A DNA stretch of 64,000 bases from Lapidilactobacillus luobeiensis (GCF_024345205.1 NZ_BROC01000004.1:1-64000); one strand, 5' to 3'; positions 34,877-44,910 are shown, counted from the first letter of the stretch. The notes: generated from the sequence alone by a model not told the origin. Made by a program: numbers and translations.

Positions 34877-36568
34877 TCATGATGCTGATGTCTGCAACTG
34901 GAACTTGATGACCACCTGCGCAGCTCGTGCTAATTGATAATCCGCACGGATCTGATAAGCCCTGACAGTCTTACCTAAATGATTTGCATAGTCAACTGGA
35001 ACAAAACTCAGCTGCGCGCCGATCAATGAGATCTGACAGGCGCCAGAAGCAGCTTGCAGAAGGACCGTTTGCGGATCAAGCAGCTGCGGTTTGAGCGTGC
35101 TGATCAAGATCTCTGTGACTTGAGCCGTATCCTGCTGAAATTCAAATCGATCGCACAATTGGACCTGACGCTCAGCTGGAGAAACCTTGAATTGGCGCTG
35201 AAATGATAACAGTCCCGCTTCCTTGCCATAAACATGACTCAAATCTATCAATAGCCGGTTTTCTTGAGCCTTAAAATCCGTTTGCGCATGGTACGGGCCA
35301 AAAATCTGTGCTTGCCCATTGATCACAGGCAATGAATGACCTGGCGCTGAGGGGATAAAGTACTGATAACGCCGCTCATCCTGAAAATAATCGCGCGTAT
35401 ACTCACCCGAACCCAAGTCAGTCAAATATTGCGTGCTTTGATCGCCTAAGATAAAGTGACCAAGATCAAGATGATTATGACTTTCATCATTAGCGCCACC
35501 TTTCGCGGCAAAAATGAAATCAGACTCGTTATTTCGCTCGATCAACCACTGCACATCTGGAAAATAGTGTGTACTGCTAGGCAATGTCGTTGCTGCCGTA
35601 TCCAAGCGATCCGTCCAAATCAAGTTGCGATACAACTGGGCGAAGCGATAACAAGTATCAAAATCCACACGATTGACCGTCGTGATCGGCGGCACTGCCA
35701 CGCCAAACTCTCGCTGGCAAAAGCAAAGCAGCCCTGATGGCAACTCCGATTCCGCATAATCAGAGAACGGTACGAAATCCTTCTGATTCAATGCCGCTAA
35801 ATATGGGAAGGCAGCAATCTTGGCAACTTTAGGATTCTTCAAATAGCGATCATCATTTAAAACAGCACGCATTTTTTCAGCGAAATAAAGGTAATAACCA
35901 AAACCATAGGCCCAATAGCTGACCCCTTCAACACAGGCACCATCATCTGAGAAGCTGTTCAGATAAGTCTGCAGGGCAATATCCAGCCGCTGTAAAAAAG
36001 CCCGCTGTCGCGGTGAATCCTTCGGTAACTTGATCAAGACGATCAATCCTAAACTCCCACCGATCACAGCACTCCAATTGTTTGCCTTGTGTTGCCAAGA
36101 CCAGTCATGAGCGGCAAACGGTGTCAAGATCCGGCGTTCGATCTCCAAATCGATCCTTTGATTGATTTCTGGCAACAAATCTGACCCGATCAATCCTTGG
36201 ATCTCTGCCAAAGTCGCCCCAGTCTCCGCTGCAAAAAGATCGATCCACTGCGAGCTACCAAGACCATAAGTAGCACCAGTCAGCGGCATATGCGCTGGTA
36301 AGCCCCAACTATATTCGTTGCAGACTTCCCAGATCACATTTTCCAAAAGCCGTTTAGTCGCCACGGTTGGCTGACAATGATAAGCCAATGCCAAAACGGC
36401 CAATTGGCGACGACGTTCAAAATATTGATCCTCAAAATTCAAACGATTCCCTTGATCCAAATAATCCTGATAACCTTGGAAAGCAATCGGTGCTACTGTG
36501 TCCTGATCAACATAGTCAGCAGCGATCGTTGTTAGTTCTTTGATCATTGGCGCTACGATTTCGTTCAT
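34877..36568 (-). CDS. Heparinase II/III-type polysaccharide lyase
   Basis: A 563-residue protein with an N-terminal alpha toroid and a C-terminal beta-sandwich, as in heparinase II/III-like lyases. The conserved toroid motifs are HKANNWSAVIGG (160-171) and GACVEGVSYWAYGFGYY (210-226). The beta-sandwich motif DESHNHLDLGHF (361-372) supplies the conserved His and Asp. It lacks a signal peptide. It would cut uronate-containing oligosaccharides inside the cell, giving unsaturated ends for GH88. ATG 36568 follows GAAGGG. It is in one operon with DUF2264 proteins and a CUT1 transporter. Confidence 0.87.
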   Translation of the reverse strand: MNEIVAPMIKELTTIAADYVDQDTVAPIAFQGYQDYLDQGNRLNFEDQYFERRRQLAVLALAYHCQPTVATKRLLENVIWEVCNEYSWGLPAHMPLTGATYGLGSSQWIDLFAAETGATLAEIQGLIGSDLLPEINQRIDLEIERRILTPFAAHDWSWQHKANNWSAVIGGSLGLIVLIKLPKDSPRQRAFLQRLDIALQTYLNSFSDDGACVEGVSYWAYGFGYYLYFAEKMRAVLNDDRYLKNPKVAKIAAFPYLAALNQKDFVPFSDYAESELPSGLLCFCQREFGVAVPPITTVNRVDFDTCYRFAQLYRNLIWTDRLDTAATTLPSSTHYFPDVQWLIERNNESDFIFAAKGGANDESHNHLDLGHFILGDQSTQYLTDLGSGEYTRDYFQDERRYQYFIPSAPGHSLPVINGQAQIFGPYHAQTDFKAQENRLLIDLSHVYGKEAGLLSFQRQFKVSPAERQVQLCDRFEFQQDTAQVTEILISTLKPQLLDPQTVLLQAASGACQISLIGAQLSFVPVDYANHLGKTVRAYQIRADYQLARAAQVVIKFQLQTSAS

Positions 36569-36627
36569 ACTATATCCCTTCAAACACTGATCAAGCAGCG
36601 ATCTCTACCACGATCGACTGCTATCTT

Positions 36628-38502
36628 TTATTTTGCAAGTTCCACTAATGACAAACTAAACGAATGACCCAAAAGCTCACCACTTAAGATCGAGCCATCT
36701 AAATGGACATTGATATCTGCAAGTTCCAAGTCGGCTTCATGTTCAAATGCTGCGCCCAAACAAGCTGTGATGACCACATGCTGACCAGGCGCTAATTGCC
36801 CCTTGATAAGTGGCAAAGCCGTTTCTGGATACAACAAGTTGGTATTTGGTTCTGGTAAAGATAATTCCGCCGAAAAACCGGCTGATAGTGGGACGATCCC
36901 AGTAACACCAACCGGACTGTCATAAAAACAACCATTTGGTAAGGCCGGCGCTTTTACTTCATGTCCAGCTAGGCCATTCCAAGGACAACTAAATGAGCCT
37001 TCGCGTAGGAATAATTGCCGGGAACTTTCGATCACATGTACCCGTAAATGCCACGGATAGAATGGGATCATAAAATTACGGATCGTAACATCCGGCCAAG
37101 GCCGCCAAAGCGAATAAACGTACTGCTCATGGGTCTGATACTCCTCATAACCAAAAGCTGTCTGAAAATTGATCTCACTTTCGGAAACCGCCAGCGTATT
37201 GTCAAACGCGCCTTGTTTTGGTAAAACACTACCCTTTTTCACGCTAAAACCGAAAGTCGTTGAATAAACATATTTCTCATATTTGGACTCGCCATGAGCA
37301 TGCTCATGTGAATGTTGCCCCGCAGTAAAAACCTGTAATTCATCACCCTGATGCCCGTGGATCAATAACATGTGGGCATAAGGATTGACCTGTCGCTCAG
37401 GAAAGAACGGTTTCTGCTCCGCTACTTGCCAGAAATCATCATTATCAGGTAAAGCCAAAATGATAAAATTCTTCAAGGCCCAATAAGGTGACCCCGGCGC
37501 GTTGTAACCTTCGGCCATAACCAAATTAGGATAGCCATAACCGATCGAGAGAAAGCCTTCACTCGTAAAAATCGGTTGTTGCAACCAGTGACGCATATTA
37601 TTCAGCAACAAATACTTGGCCTCAGCTAACGACACCCCTGCTAAAGGAACCTTAGCAAATGCGGTCGCTGCCCAGAAGCCAGATTGCGCAAAGCGATAGG
37701 TTAAGCTGCGCCCAAAAGGTAATGCCGCGCCCGAATTAGTAAACCAATTCGCGAAGGTCCGTGCAAACTGACCAGCGCGATCAGCAAAAATTTGGGAATG
37801 GTCATCCTGTTGATCCTGACTCAAGGCCGCATACAAAACCCCATAATACTGCATCCCAAACGGAATATAATAATCGATTTGCTGAGGATAGCCATCGAAA
37901 TACCAGCCGTCAGCTAAATAGTACCGATCGATCTCCGTGAGGTCAGCGCGTAACTGCTGACTGGATGCTGGCCGGCCAACTCGTTGAAAGAAGGTGTTGA
38001 CCAAAATACGAAAGAAAAGCCAATTCGTTTTGGGGATCGTATGATGATTGATTTGGTCGAGCCATTGGTAAATATTATCCTGCTGTTGCGCTGGCAAACG
38101 ATCCCAAAACGAATCCTTGGTTAAGATCAGCATCGTCGCCAACGAACCCATCTCAACAAATAATTGGTCATAAGCATGCAATTCACCCCAATAGTAAGGT
38201 GACTTGGAATCGCAACCAGCCAGGATCCCCGCCGTTGCGGCCTTAAAGTATTTTTGATATGTTTGGGCCCGTTGTGGTGTACTGCAAAGCGGTCCGACGC
38301 CCCATAAAGTTCGCATGAACCCTTCGATATCCCGCCGATCACGATCATAGACAGAACCAGAATCACTGAGATGGAACCGCCCTGGAGTGCCTTGCGCCGC
38401 CATGGTCTGGTAGACAGGATCAAGAATCGCGGTCAAGGCAGCGGCATAATCCGCCCGTGTTTTTAAAGCATTATTTTTAAGACTTTCATTGAATAACGAC
38501 AT
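36628..38502 (-). CDS. DUF2264 protein, long form A
   Basis: A 624-residue protein. The N-terminal 390 residues are a helical toroid with the family motifs DGWYFDGYPQQIDYYIPF and FGRSLTYRFAQS, and GSPYWALKNF near the barrel end. The remaining part is rich in beta strands (VHVIESSRQLFLREGSFSCP). It is 15 residues longer than the paralogue at 42.7 kb and shares the same motifs. It has no signal peptide. It lies between the DUF624 and heparinase-like genes in the operon, so it probably acts on imported uronate-containing glycans. The catalytic type is not assigned. Confidence 0.82.
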   Translation of the reverse strand: MSLFNESLKNNALKTRADYAAALTAILDPVYQTMAAQGTPGRFHLSDSGSVYDRDRRDIEGFMRTLWGVGPLCSTPQRAQTYQKYFKAATAGILAGCDSKSPYYWGELHAYDQLFVEMGSLATMLILTKDSFWDRLPAQQQDNIYQWLDQINHHTIPKTNWLFFRILVNTFFQRVGRPASSQQLRADLTEIDRYYLADGWYFDGYPQQIDYYIPFGMQYYGVLYAALSQDQQDDHSQIFADRAGQFARTFANWFTNSGAALPFGRSLTYRFAQSGFWAATAFAKVPLAGVSLAEAKYLLLNNMRHWLQQPIFTSEGFLSIGYGYPNLVMAEGYNAPGSPYWALKNFIILALPDNDDFWQVAEQKPFFPERQVNPYAHMLLIHGHQGDELQVFTAGQHSHEHAHGESKYEKYVYSTTFGFSVKKGSVLPKQGAFDNTLAVSESEINFQTAFGYEEYQTHEQYVYSLWRPWPDVTIRNFMIPFYPWHLRVHVIESSRQLFLREGSFSCPWNGLAGHEVKAPALPNGCFYDSPVGVTGIVPLSAGFSAELSLPEPNTNLLYPETALPLIKGQLAPGQHVVITACLGAAFEHEADLELADINVHLDGSILSGELLGHSFSLSLVELAK

Positions 38503-38589
38503 TTGTTTAATGTGCTCCCAATTAATATTAAAAAGTATGATGGATCCCTATCATAAAAAGAAAGCTCTGATAAGGATCCACGATTGTAA

Positions 38590-38598
38590 ATTATACCA
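38590..38598 (-). promoter_or_regulatory. Possible internal promoter (extended -10)
   Basis: TGGTATAAT on the minus strand is an extended -10 box about 90 bases before the DUF2264 start. It may give the downstream enzymes their own transcription. Confidence 0.4.
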
Positions 38599-38621
38599 TT
38601 AGCGATTATTGCTCCTACATC

Positions 38622-38648
38622 AAATCGAATCACGAACGTGATTCGATT
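38622..38648. repeat. Perfect hairpin inside the operon
   Basis: A near-continuous palindrome with a stem of about 12 bases (AAATCGAATCAC / GTGATTCGATTT). There is no T-run. It may protect the upstream transporter message or be an operator. Confidence 0.5.
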
Positions 38649-38654
38649 TCCTGC

Positions 38655-39356
38655 TCAATCCTTGGTTGAATGATCTGACCAAGGTAACCCTTGGGCTAAT
38701 GAAGTGACCCCAAGGAAGCCACAATTTAAATAAAGCAACAGCATGATCAGAGAAGGTGTGAGTACCATGCCAAATTGTGGCTTGATCAGCATCAGTGTTG
38801 GTAGTAACAGCAAAACTAAAGCATTGATCAACGCCAAATACCACCGCTTTGCTAGATAATAAAGTGAGACCTTCAGAACTGATTTAAAATCTCTCTGCGG
38901 ATTACGAATTTGAAAATAGATCACATTGACAAATAAAGCAAGTACGACAACCATTAGAATAAGCATTAGCGGCACAAGAAACTGACCGATTTTTTGGTGT
39001 AACATGAAGAAATATATATCTGTTCCAAAAATCCCAATGATCAGTAATGTGATCGCGCCATACAAGAATCCAACTTTAAAGAATTGACGTAGAAAATGAA
39101 AGTAGTCCTTAAAGGGCGAAGCCGTCTTAATCTCCATAAATCGATCGATCACCGCAAGTCCGGCCATCAATGCAGGACCGAAGAAGAGCAACGATCCCCA
39201 GAAAATCAATGCATTGCGGACATCAAGTGCCAAGAAAAGAACACACAGGACAAAGGGTAAATTGACTATCGAGAATAATAAACTTGTCACAAAGAAGATA
39301 TAGAGCCAATTAAAGATCTTCATATAGACATTGTTTTCAAAAGACTGTTTTTTCAT
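38655..39356 (-). CDS. DUF624 (YesL-like) membrane protein
   Basis: A 233-residue protein with five or six spans. It has the YesL-like start YMKIFNWLYIFFVTSLLF and the internal block RFMEIKTASPFKDYFHFLRQFFKVGF. DUF624 genes are regularly found beside CUT1 sugar transporters in Firmicutes; their role is unknown. ATG 39356 follows TTGAGGAAA. It lies 17 bases after the MalG-type gene. Confidence 0.85.
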   Translation of the reverse strand: MKKQSFENNVYMKIFNWLYIFFVTSLLFSIVNLPFVLCVLFLALDVRNALIFWGSLLFFGPALMAGLAVIDRFMEIKTASPFKDYFHFLRQFFKVGFLYGAITLLIIGIFGTDIYFFMLHQKIGQFLVPLMLILMVVVLALFVNVIYFQIRNPQRDFKSVLKVSLYYLAKRWYLALINALVLLLLPTLMLIKPQFGMVLTPSLIMLLLYLNCGFLGVTSLAQGLPWSDHSTKD

Positions 39357-39373
39357 TTTCCTCAATCCTTAAT

Positions 39374-40249
39374 CTAATTCTTCATCCCTGAAGTTGCGAT
39401 CCCTTCAACGAAGTATTTCTGTAAAACTAGGAAGACGATTGCAACTGGTAAGATCGACAATACCGATGCCGCCATGATATAAGCGTACTGCGTATCATAT
39501 AGACCCACGAACATCTTCAATCCTAATTGTAACGTCTTGTTCTCAGTTGATGACAGATAAACGAACGGCCCCATATAATCGTTCCACGTATTGACAAACG
39601 TAATGATCGTTAAACTGACGATTGCTGGTTTCGTCAATGGTAAGATGATCCGCCGATAGATACCCCATTCAGTTAACCCATCGATCCGTGCGCTCTCACA
39701 CAATTCATCCGGGATACTCGTATAATACTGTTTCATCAAGAAAACACCGAAGGCGTTGAATGCCTGTAAAAGAACCAATGACATCAAAGTATCTGTCAAG
39801 TGTAAATGACGCATCATGATGAATTGTGGGATCATGTAGGACTGCCATGGTACCGCGATCGTGCCGATATACATCAAGAAGAGTGTATCACGACCTTTGA
39901 AATGCATCTTGGAAAAGCCATAAGCCGCAAAACTCGAGGTCAAAAGCTGGATAAACGTTATGACGACGCTCAAGACGATCGTATTCTTAAAGAATGTCGC
40001 TAAGGGGATCTGTTTCCAAATGATCGAATAGTTCTCTGGATGCCAAGTCTTCGGAATCCATTGGATCGGCACCGTGAAAACATCATTATTCGTCTTAAAA
40101 GATGCGGATAACATCCAGAAGAACGGGATCAGGGTCAGGATCGATAATAGTGCCAAAGCAATGTACAGGATGATCTTATTGATCCGTGCTCGCCGCTGTT
40201 TCTTTTTATTGTGTTCAGAAATAACATCGATCGTTGCTGGTGCTTCCAT
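39374..40249 (-). CDS. CUT1 ABC transporter permease (MalG type), system 2
   Basis: A 291-residue permease with six spans. The EAA loop is LCESARIDGLTEWGIYRRIILP. ATG 40249 is behind AAGGAG. It forms the channel with the MalF-type gene 16 bases upstream. The following genes (DUF624, DUF2264, lyase, GH88) suggest uronate-containing oligosaccharides as cargo. Confidence 0.92.
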   Translation of the reverse strand: MEAPATIDVISEHNKKKQRRARINKIILYIALALLSILTLIPFFWMLSASFKTNNDVFTVPIQWIPKTWHPENYSIIWKQIPLATFFKNTIVLSVVITFIQLLTSSFAAYGFSKMHFKGRDTLFLMYIGTIAVPWQSYMIPQFIMMRHLHLTDTLMSLVLLQAFNAFGVFLMKQYYTSIPDELCESARIDGLTEWGIYRRIILPLTKPAIVSLTIITFVNTWNDYMGPFVYLSSTENKTLQLGLKMFVGLYDTQYAYIMAASVLSILPVAIVFLVLQKYFVEGIATSGMKN

Positions 40250-40265
40250 TTTTAACCACTCCTTC

Positions 40266-41180
40266 CTATGCCTTTTCTTGTCGTTTGTTCCAACCAAATT
40301 GGATGATCGTGACGCCTAGAACGATGACGAACAAAACAAAGGCGATCGCGGATGCATAACCAAAGTTGAATTTAACGAATGCTTCATTATAGATCTCATA
40401 GACCAATACATTGGTCGCGCGTCCAGGTCCACCATCTGTCATAACTTGGACCAGGTCAAAGATCTTGAAGCAATTGATCACCAACATGATCGTGACAAAG
40501 AAAGTCGTTGGTCGTAGTGAAGGTAAGGTCACATTCTTGAACTGTTGCCATTTGTTGGCACCATCCATTGAAGCAGCTTCATATAATTCTTTAGGGATAC
40601 TCTGAAGACCGGCTAGATATAAGATCATATAATAACCCATGAACCGCCAAATACTAACGATCACGATGGCTGTCAAAGCCCATTGAGAACTTGTGGTCCA
40701 ACCAGGAGGGTTGGCAATGAACATCCGCAAGAATTGGTTGATCGGGCCCATCGTTGGATGGAACAACATGTTCCAAACGACCGCGATCGCAACCAATGAA
40801 GTCACGTAAGGGAAGAAGAACGCTGTTCTGAAGAATTTAACACCGGCTAATTTCTTATTCAATAAGATCGCTAGCCCTAAAGAGATCAGTAATGTGAAGG
40901 GAACGACTCCGATCGTATAAAGGAAAGTGTTCTTAAACGAGATCCAGAAAGTCGTATCATGGATCATTTTACTGAAATTGTCTAGACCAACAAACTTAGG
41001 AGTCGAAAATGAGTCCCACGACATAAAAGCGAGTACGAACGAGAAAACAACTGGGATCAAAGTGAAGATGAAGAATCCGAGAAAGTTAGGTGCGATGAAC
41101 GAGTAGGCGATCAACGTATTCTTTCGTTGGAGTCGGTGTTTCTGCTTACTGATTTTTTCATCGGTTGAGGTAACTTGCAT
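40266..41180 (-). CDS. CUT1 ABC transporter permease (MalF type), system 2
   Basis: A 304-residue permease with six spans and an EAA loop LYEAASMDGANKWQQFKNV. No good ribosome site precedes ATG 41180. An in-frame TTG at 41210 lies in the loop of a hairpin between this gene and the binding-protein gene. Translation may therefore be coupled or lowered by the hairpin. The start is uncertain; the family is not. Confidence 0.9.
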   Translation of the reverse strand: MQVTSTDEKISKQKHRLQRKNTLIAYSFIAPNFLGFFIFTLIPVVFSFVLAFMSWDSFSTPKFVGLDNFSKMIHDTTFWISFKNTFLYTIGVVPFTLLISLGLAILLNKKLAGVKFFRTAFFFPYVTSLVAIAVVWNMLFHPTMGPINQFLRMFIANPPGWTTSSQWALTAIVIVSIWRFMGYYMILYLAGLQSIPKELYEAASMDGANKWQQFKNVTLPSLRPTTFFVTIMLVINCFKIFDLVQVMTDGGPGRATNVLVYEIYNEAFVKFNFGYASAIAFVLFVIVLGVTIIQFGWNKRQEKA

Positions 41181-41192
41181 AATAAAATGAGA

Positions 41193-41228
41193 ATGTTGAG
41201 CCCGTTTCAACTTCTACGAGCTCAACAT
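41193..41228 (-). terminator. Stem-loop between binding protein and permease genes, system 2
   Basis: ATGTTGAGCCCG (41193-41204) pairs with CGAGCTCAACAT (41217-41228) with one mismatch. A T-rich stretch follows on the minus strand. It probably limits read-through into the permeases or protects the binding-protein message. A 4-codon frame starts within it. Confidence 0.5.
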
Positions 41229-41282
41229 CTCTTCCCCCTCTCTATTTGTAAACTAAACAGATGATTATTAAAAGACTAACGA

Positions 41283-42566
41283 TTATTTCAATTCTTCTTT
41301 AACACGAGACTGCATATTTGAAATGGCCTTGCTTGGCGTTTCATCGCCTACCATGATCAGGTCATGCTCTTCTTGCAAAATTTTATCAACAGCAGGACCG
41401 TCTTTAGCAACAGGGAATTCCACTGCGATCTTATCTGGATTGAAGGCTTTCTTAGCAACATCATCCGTTGGCATACCCTTAGTTGCAAAATAGATCTTGT
41501 TTACAGCATCATTGCGATATGACGGTGTGATCCCGATTTTGGCCATAACTTTAGCGCCTTTTTCACCGGAACAGAAATCAAGGAATTCTTGGGCGATCTT
41601 CTTATTCTTTGAGTTCTTATTGATCGCAAAACCAGTTGGTGAACCAAAGGTCGTTGTCTTACCATTGCTACTCTTTTGTGGCATTGGCGCGATACTCCAC
41701 TCAACGTTTGTCTGGCCGCTGTTCGTATCATTGACCAGGCCGCCCATGAACCAAGTCCCCATATAAAGCATCGCTGCTTTGGATTCTTCGAATTGAGAAT
41801 TATAAGTTACTTTGGTTGATTTAGCAGTACCATAAGTCATTTGTGCTTTTGATTTTTGCAGATCTAGGGCACGTTCATAATATGGTTTCATAAACTCGTA
41901 AGATGATGGATCCATCAAATTCTTGTCATTTTGTGCAGCCGCGATCGCTTGGATCGTTGACCGCCAAATATGCTGATAAGTCCCATATTGACCTTTAGAA
42001 GCATCGGTCAATTTTTTAGCATTTGTGACATAATCGTCCCAAGTCCAATTGTCCGGATAATCGATCCCGGCAGCATCAAACAATTTCTTATTATAGTAAA
42101 GCACCCAGAAGTCTGTCCGATAAGGTTGAGCATAAGTTTTGCCTTTGACTTTATACATCTTGTAGGTATCTGCCGCTGGGCCTTGATCGATATCTTTAAC
42201 ATGGCTAGAAAGATCAACAAGCTGATCACGTAATGCATAGTTTGAATAGGATAGTAAGTTCTTCATTGTCAAAATATCAGTCGTATCACCAGATGACATC
42301 ATTGTTGTTACTTTTGTATCATAGTCATCCGCTGGGACGTCGACTTGTTGAACATCAACGTTAGGATGTTCTTTTTCGAAAGCCTTAAACAGTGCCGCAA
42401 ATTCTGGTGTTGTAGCATAGTTCCAAGTCGTAACTTTCAAAACTGTTTTCTTTGAACCGCTCTTGTCCGCCGAGCTATCCTTGTCTGAACCGTTACCACA
42501 TGCCCCTAACGATAAGGCCACGCCCGCTACTGCTGCCGTTGCTAAAACCTTTTGCCAAACTTTCAT
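41283..42566 (-). CDS. Solute-binding lipoprotein of CUT1 ABC transporter, system 2
   Basis: A 427-residue lipoprotein. The signal sequence is MKVWQKVLATAAVAGVALSL with lipobox LGAC, lipid-modified at Cys23. The mature part begins KKTVLKVTTWNYATTPEFAALF and contains GTWFMGGLVND near the centre, as in family 1 binding proteins. ATG 42566 follows GGAGGTAAGG. A TTAACT-N5-AGTTAA palindrome lies 27 bases upstream of the start (42594-42610). The cargo is probably an acidic oligosaccharide. Confidence 0.92.
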   Translation of the reverse strand: MKVWQKVLATAAVAGVALSLGACGNGSDKDSSADKSGSKKTVLKVTTWNYATTPEFAALFKAFEKEHPNVDVQQVDVPADDYDTKVTTMMSSGDTTDILTMKNLLSYSNYALRDQLVDLSSHVKDIDQGPAADTYKMYKVKGKTYAQPYRTDFWVLYYNKKLFDAAGIDYPDNWTWDDYVTNAKKLTDASKGQYGTYQHIWRSTIQAIAAAQNDKNLMDPSSYEFMKPYYERALDLQKSKAQMTYGTAKSTKVTYNSQFEESKAAMLYMGTWFMGGLVNDTNSGQTNVEWSIAPMPQKSSNGKTTTFGSPTGFAINKNSKNKKIAQEFLDFCSGEKGAKVMAKIGITPSYRNDAVNKIYFATKGMPTDDVAKKAFNPDKIAVEFPVAKDGPAVDKILQEEHDLIMVGDETPSKAISNMQSRVKEELK

Positions 42567-42593
42567 CTTTTTCCTTACCTCCATTTTTAAACC

Positions 42594-42610
42594 TTAACTA
42601 TTCCAGTTAA
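42594..42610. promoter_or_regulatory. Candidate operator palindrome before binding protein gene, system 2
   Basis: A perfect 6+5+6 inverted repeat (TTAACT / AGTTAA). It may be an operator or an mRNA hairpin. Confidence 0.3.
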
Positions 42611-42692
42611 AACCCTCTCAATGGTGAAACCTAAACTTTTTAAAAAGGTGGTGCTAAATTCCGGTTACCCATCCCTATCCTTCCTCTCTTGC

Positions 42693-44522
42693 TTATTTTC
42701 TTCTTAAATCAATTTGAACCTGCTTGAATGAATCAAAAATTTGCAGCGAATTCTCCGCAATTTGAATAGTAGGGCGTTCATTTTGTTCATAACCCTTAGG
42801 TGCGCCCAAAACTGCTGAAACAAGCAAATGCTGGCCAACCTGCAAATGTGTTTTCAAAAACGGCAGACCTGCCAGTGGGAAAAACAAATTCGTATTCGGC
42901 TCGGTCTTCGTAAAACCTGCTTCCAAGAAACCGACCACACCTTCAATACTGCTCCGACCCATTTGCGAATCATAAGTTGCGCGCGATCGGTCGACGTTTT
43001 GATAGCTCGATCCTCGAAATGGTACACTAAAACCACCTTCGTAAGCATCAAGTTCACGTGCACTATCAAGTTCTTCGATACGAATATGCCAATCACCCCA
43101 AGGGACGATCGTCGTCTTTATCGAGACATCAGCCCAAGGGTGCCAGTAATGAATGATGCGATCATCTAAAAGTTCGAAATCATCGTCCAATGGTTTGGTT
43201 CGGAAATAATGATCATCTTCGGCAAGGGCCAAGCAATTGTCATAGGCACCTTCGTAATACCAATAGTTTGCTTTGGGCGCACTGAAGCCAAATTTCGATG
43301 AATAGACATACTTGCTATACTTAGCACTGGCATGGGTCTGAAAAGTGACAAACTGCCCAGCTGGAAAACACTGTAAATGATGATCATCATCCGAATGTTG
43401 ATACCAATTGCGACCATCAACACTTGGTTTATTTTCAAGGACTTTTAATGGCTCCGCTTTAGCAAGCCAGAACGGATGCTCTGCTGGTACGCCTAACAAT
43501 GCGAACACTTTAAACGACCAGTACGGCGAACCGGGACCATTATAACCTTCAGCAAAAACAAGATTTTGATAGTGGTAACCAATGGTCAACAGACCATCTT
43601 TGGAGAAAATATCCTGATTGAACCACTGATGAAGATTACGTTGTAACAGCCCTTTGATCTCTCCCCAAGGCAACGCCTCGATATCCGCATAAACCAAGCC
43701 GCTAAAGAAGGCGGACTGAGCGAAGCGATAGGTCAAGCTACGACCAAAGGGGATTGCCTCACCATCAGCATCGAACCAATATTTGAAATTATTCGCAAAC
43801 ATGACCGCTCGCTCGGAAATGAGCTGACAACGCTGCGGATCTTCTTGATTCATGAATTTATAATAAAGTAAACTATAAAATTGAATGGCGAACGAAACAT
43901 AATAATCACGCTGGACTGGGGCACCATCAAAGTACCAACCATCACCTGCATAGAACTCGTTGATACGATCTAGATCCTGCTCGATCATTTCTTGCGAGTA
44001 AGTTAAATTTAGCTTTTTAAGCGCGACGTTAACTAAAACTCTAAAGAAATGCCAGTTGTTATCAGGAAGTTGATGTTGATTGACTTGTAATAACCAATTT
44101 TGAAGTTTTAAAAGCTCATGGTCATTGAAATTGGTCAAAACCAATTGACGATTCATGATCAAGAATGTGCTAAGCGCAGCCATCTCAACGATAGTTTGAT
44201 CGAAATCTGTAATATCGTGCCAATAAGCCTCGTTGTCAGGATCAGTCCCCTTTTTAATGCCTTGTAAATATGAGTTTAAATAAATCGACTCTGGATGTTC
44301 TTGTCCTTGTAAATACGGTCCCAAACCCCATAACGGCCGCAAGAACGCCTCGATCTCTCGTTCGTCCTCACTATAGACGGTTCCGCTTGAACCCAGATCA
44401 AGTCTGCCACGAGGACCTTCTGCACTAATGATTTCTTTTAGAGGTTCGATCAATTCCAGAAATGCCTGATCAAAATCCTCCTTGGTTTGTAACGGATTTT
44501 TTCTTAGATCACTGATTGTCAT
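42693..44522 (-). CDS. DUF2264 protein, long form B
   Basis: A 609-residue protein of the DUF2264 family. The barrel motifs DGWYFDGAPVQRDYYVSF and FGRSLTYRFAQSAFF, and GSPYWSFKVFALLG, match the paralogue at 36.6 kb. A beta-rich C-terminal domain follows. ATG 44522 has GGTGGAGAG upstream and overlaps the lipoprotein gene by 14 bases. It is the first enzyme gene of the operon, directly before the binding protein. Two copies in one operon suggest different linkages or chain ends are handled. It has no signal peptide. Confidence 0.82.
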   Translation of the reverse strand: MTISDLRKNPLQTKEDFDQAFLELIEPLKEIISAEGPRGRLDLGSSGTVYSEDEREIEAFLRPLWGLGPYLQGQEHPESIYLNSYLQGIKKGTDPDNEAYWHDITDFDQTIVEMAALSTFLIMNRQLVLTNFNDHELLKLQNWLLQVNQHQLPDNNWHFFRVLVNVALKKLNLTYSQEMIEQDLDRINEFYAGDGWYFDGAPVQRDYYVSFAIQFYSLLYYKFMNQEDPQRCQLISERAVMFANNFKYWFDADGEAIPFGRSLTYRFAQSAFFSGLVYADIEALPWGEIKGLLQRNLHQWFNQDIFSKDGLLTIGYHYQNLVFAEGYNGPGSPYWSFKVFALLGVPAEHPFWLAKAEPLKVLENKPSVDGRNWYQHSDDDHHLQCFPAGQFVTFQTHASAKYSKYVYSSKFGFSAPKANYWYYEGAYDNCLALAEDDHYFRTKPLDDDFELLDDRIIHYWHPWADVSIKTTIVPWGDWHIRIEELDSARELDAYEGGFSVPFRGSSYQNVDRSRATYDSQMGRSSIEGVVGFLEAGFTKTEPNTNLFFPLAGLPFLKTHLQVGQHLLVSAVLGAPKGYEQNERPTIQIAENSLQIFDSFKQVQIDLRRK

Positions 44523-44910
44523 TACTCTCCACCTTTTCCACAACATACGCCTTGATCAATCCGTAATACTCGCCGTAGACTGTTACTCGATCGCCGACAG
44601 CGACTTGAGTGTCTGCACTGCTGATCACTTGGACCTTGGCTGTAGCGTTTTTTACGATGAAACGATCACTTTTTTTAATGACCTGCCCTTTCGTATCTTT
44701 TTTAGTAATTTTACCAGTGAAAGCGACATACGAATTGATCGGAACTTCACCAGCGGTAAATTTGGAATTAGCGTAATGTTTAGCAAACTGTTTAATGTTA
44801 GTCGAAGTGACTTGATCAAACTTATCGGTCTGCTTTGTTTGTTGCGTACAGCCCACTAGAATTACGCATACTAGAAGTAACATTGAAAAGAATGCCCATT
44901 TTTTTCGCAT
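44509..44910 (-). CDS. Small lipoprotein with OB-fold-like domain
   Basis: A 133-residue predicted lipoprotein. The signal MRKKWAFFSMLLLVCVILVG precedes Cys21 (lipobox ILVGC). The rest, with VAFTGKITKKD, RFIVKNATAKVQV and VGDRVTVYGEYYGLI, looks like a tRNA_anti/OB-type beta-barrel. It is the first gene of the system 2 operon, after a strong promoter. Its role is unknown; it may help binding at the cell surface. ATG 44910 is behind CCGGAGTGAG. Confidence 0.7.
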   Translation of the reverse strand: MRKKWAFFSMLLLVCVILVGCTQQTKQTDKFDQVTSTNIKQFAKHYANSKFTAGEVPINSYVAFTGKITKKDTKGQVIKKSDRFIVKNATAKVQVISSADTQVAVGDRVTVYGEYYGLIKAYVVEKVESNDNQ

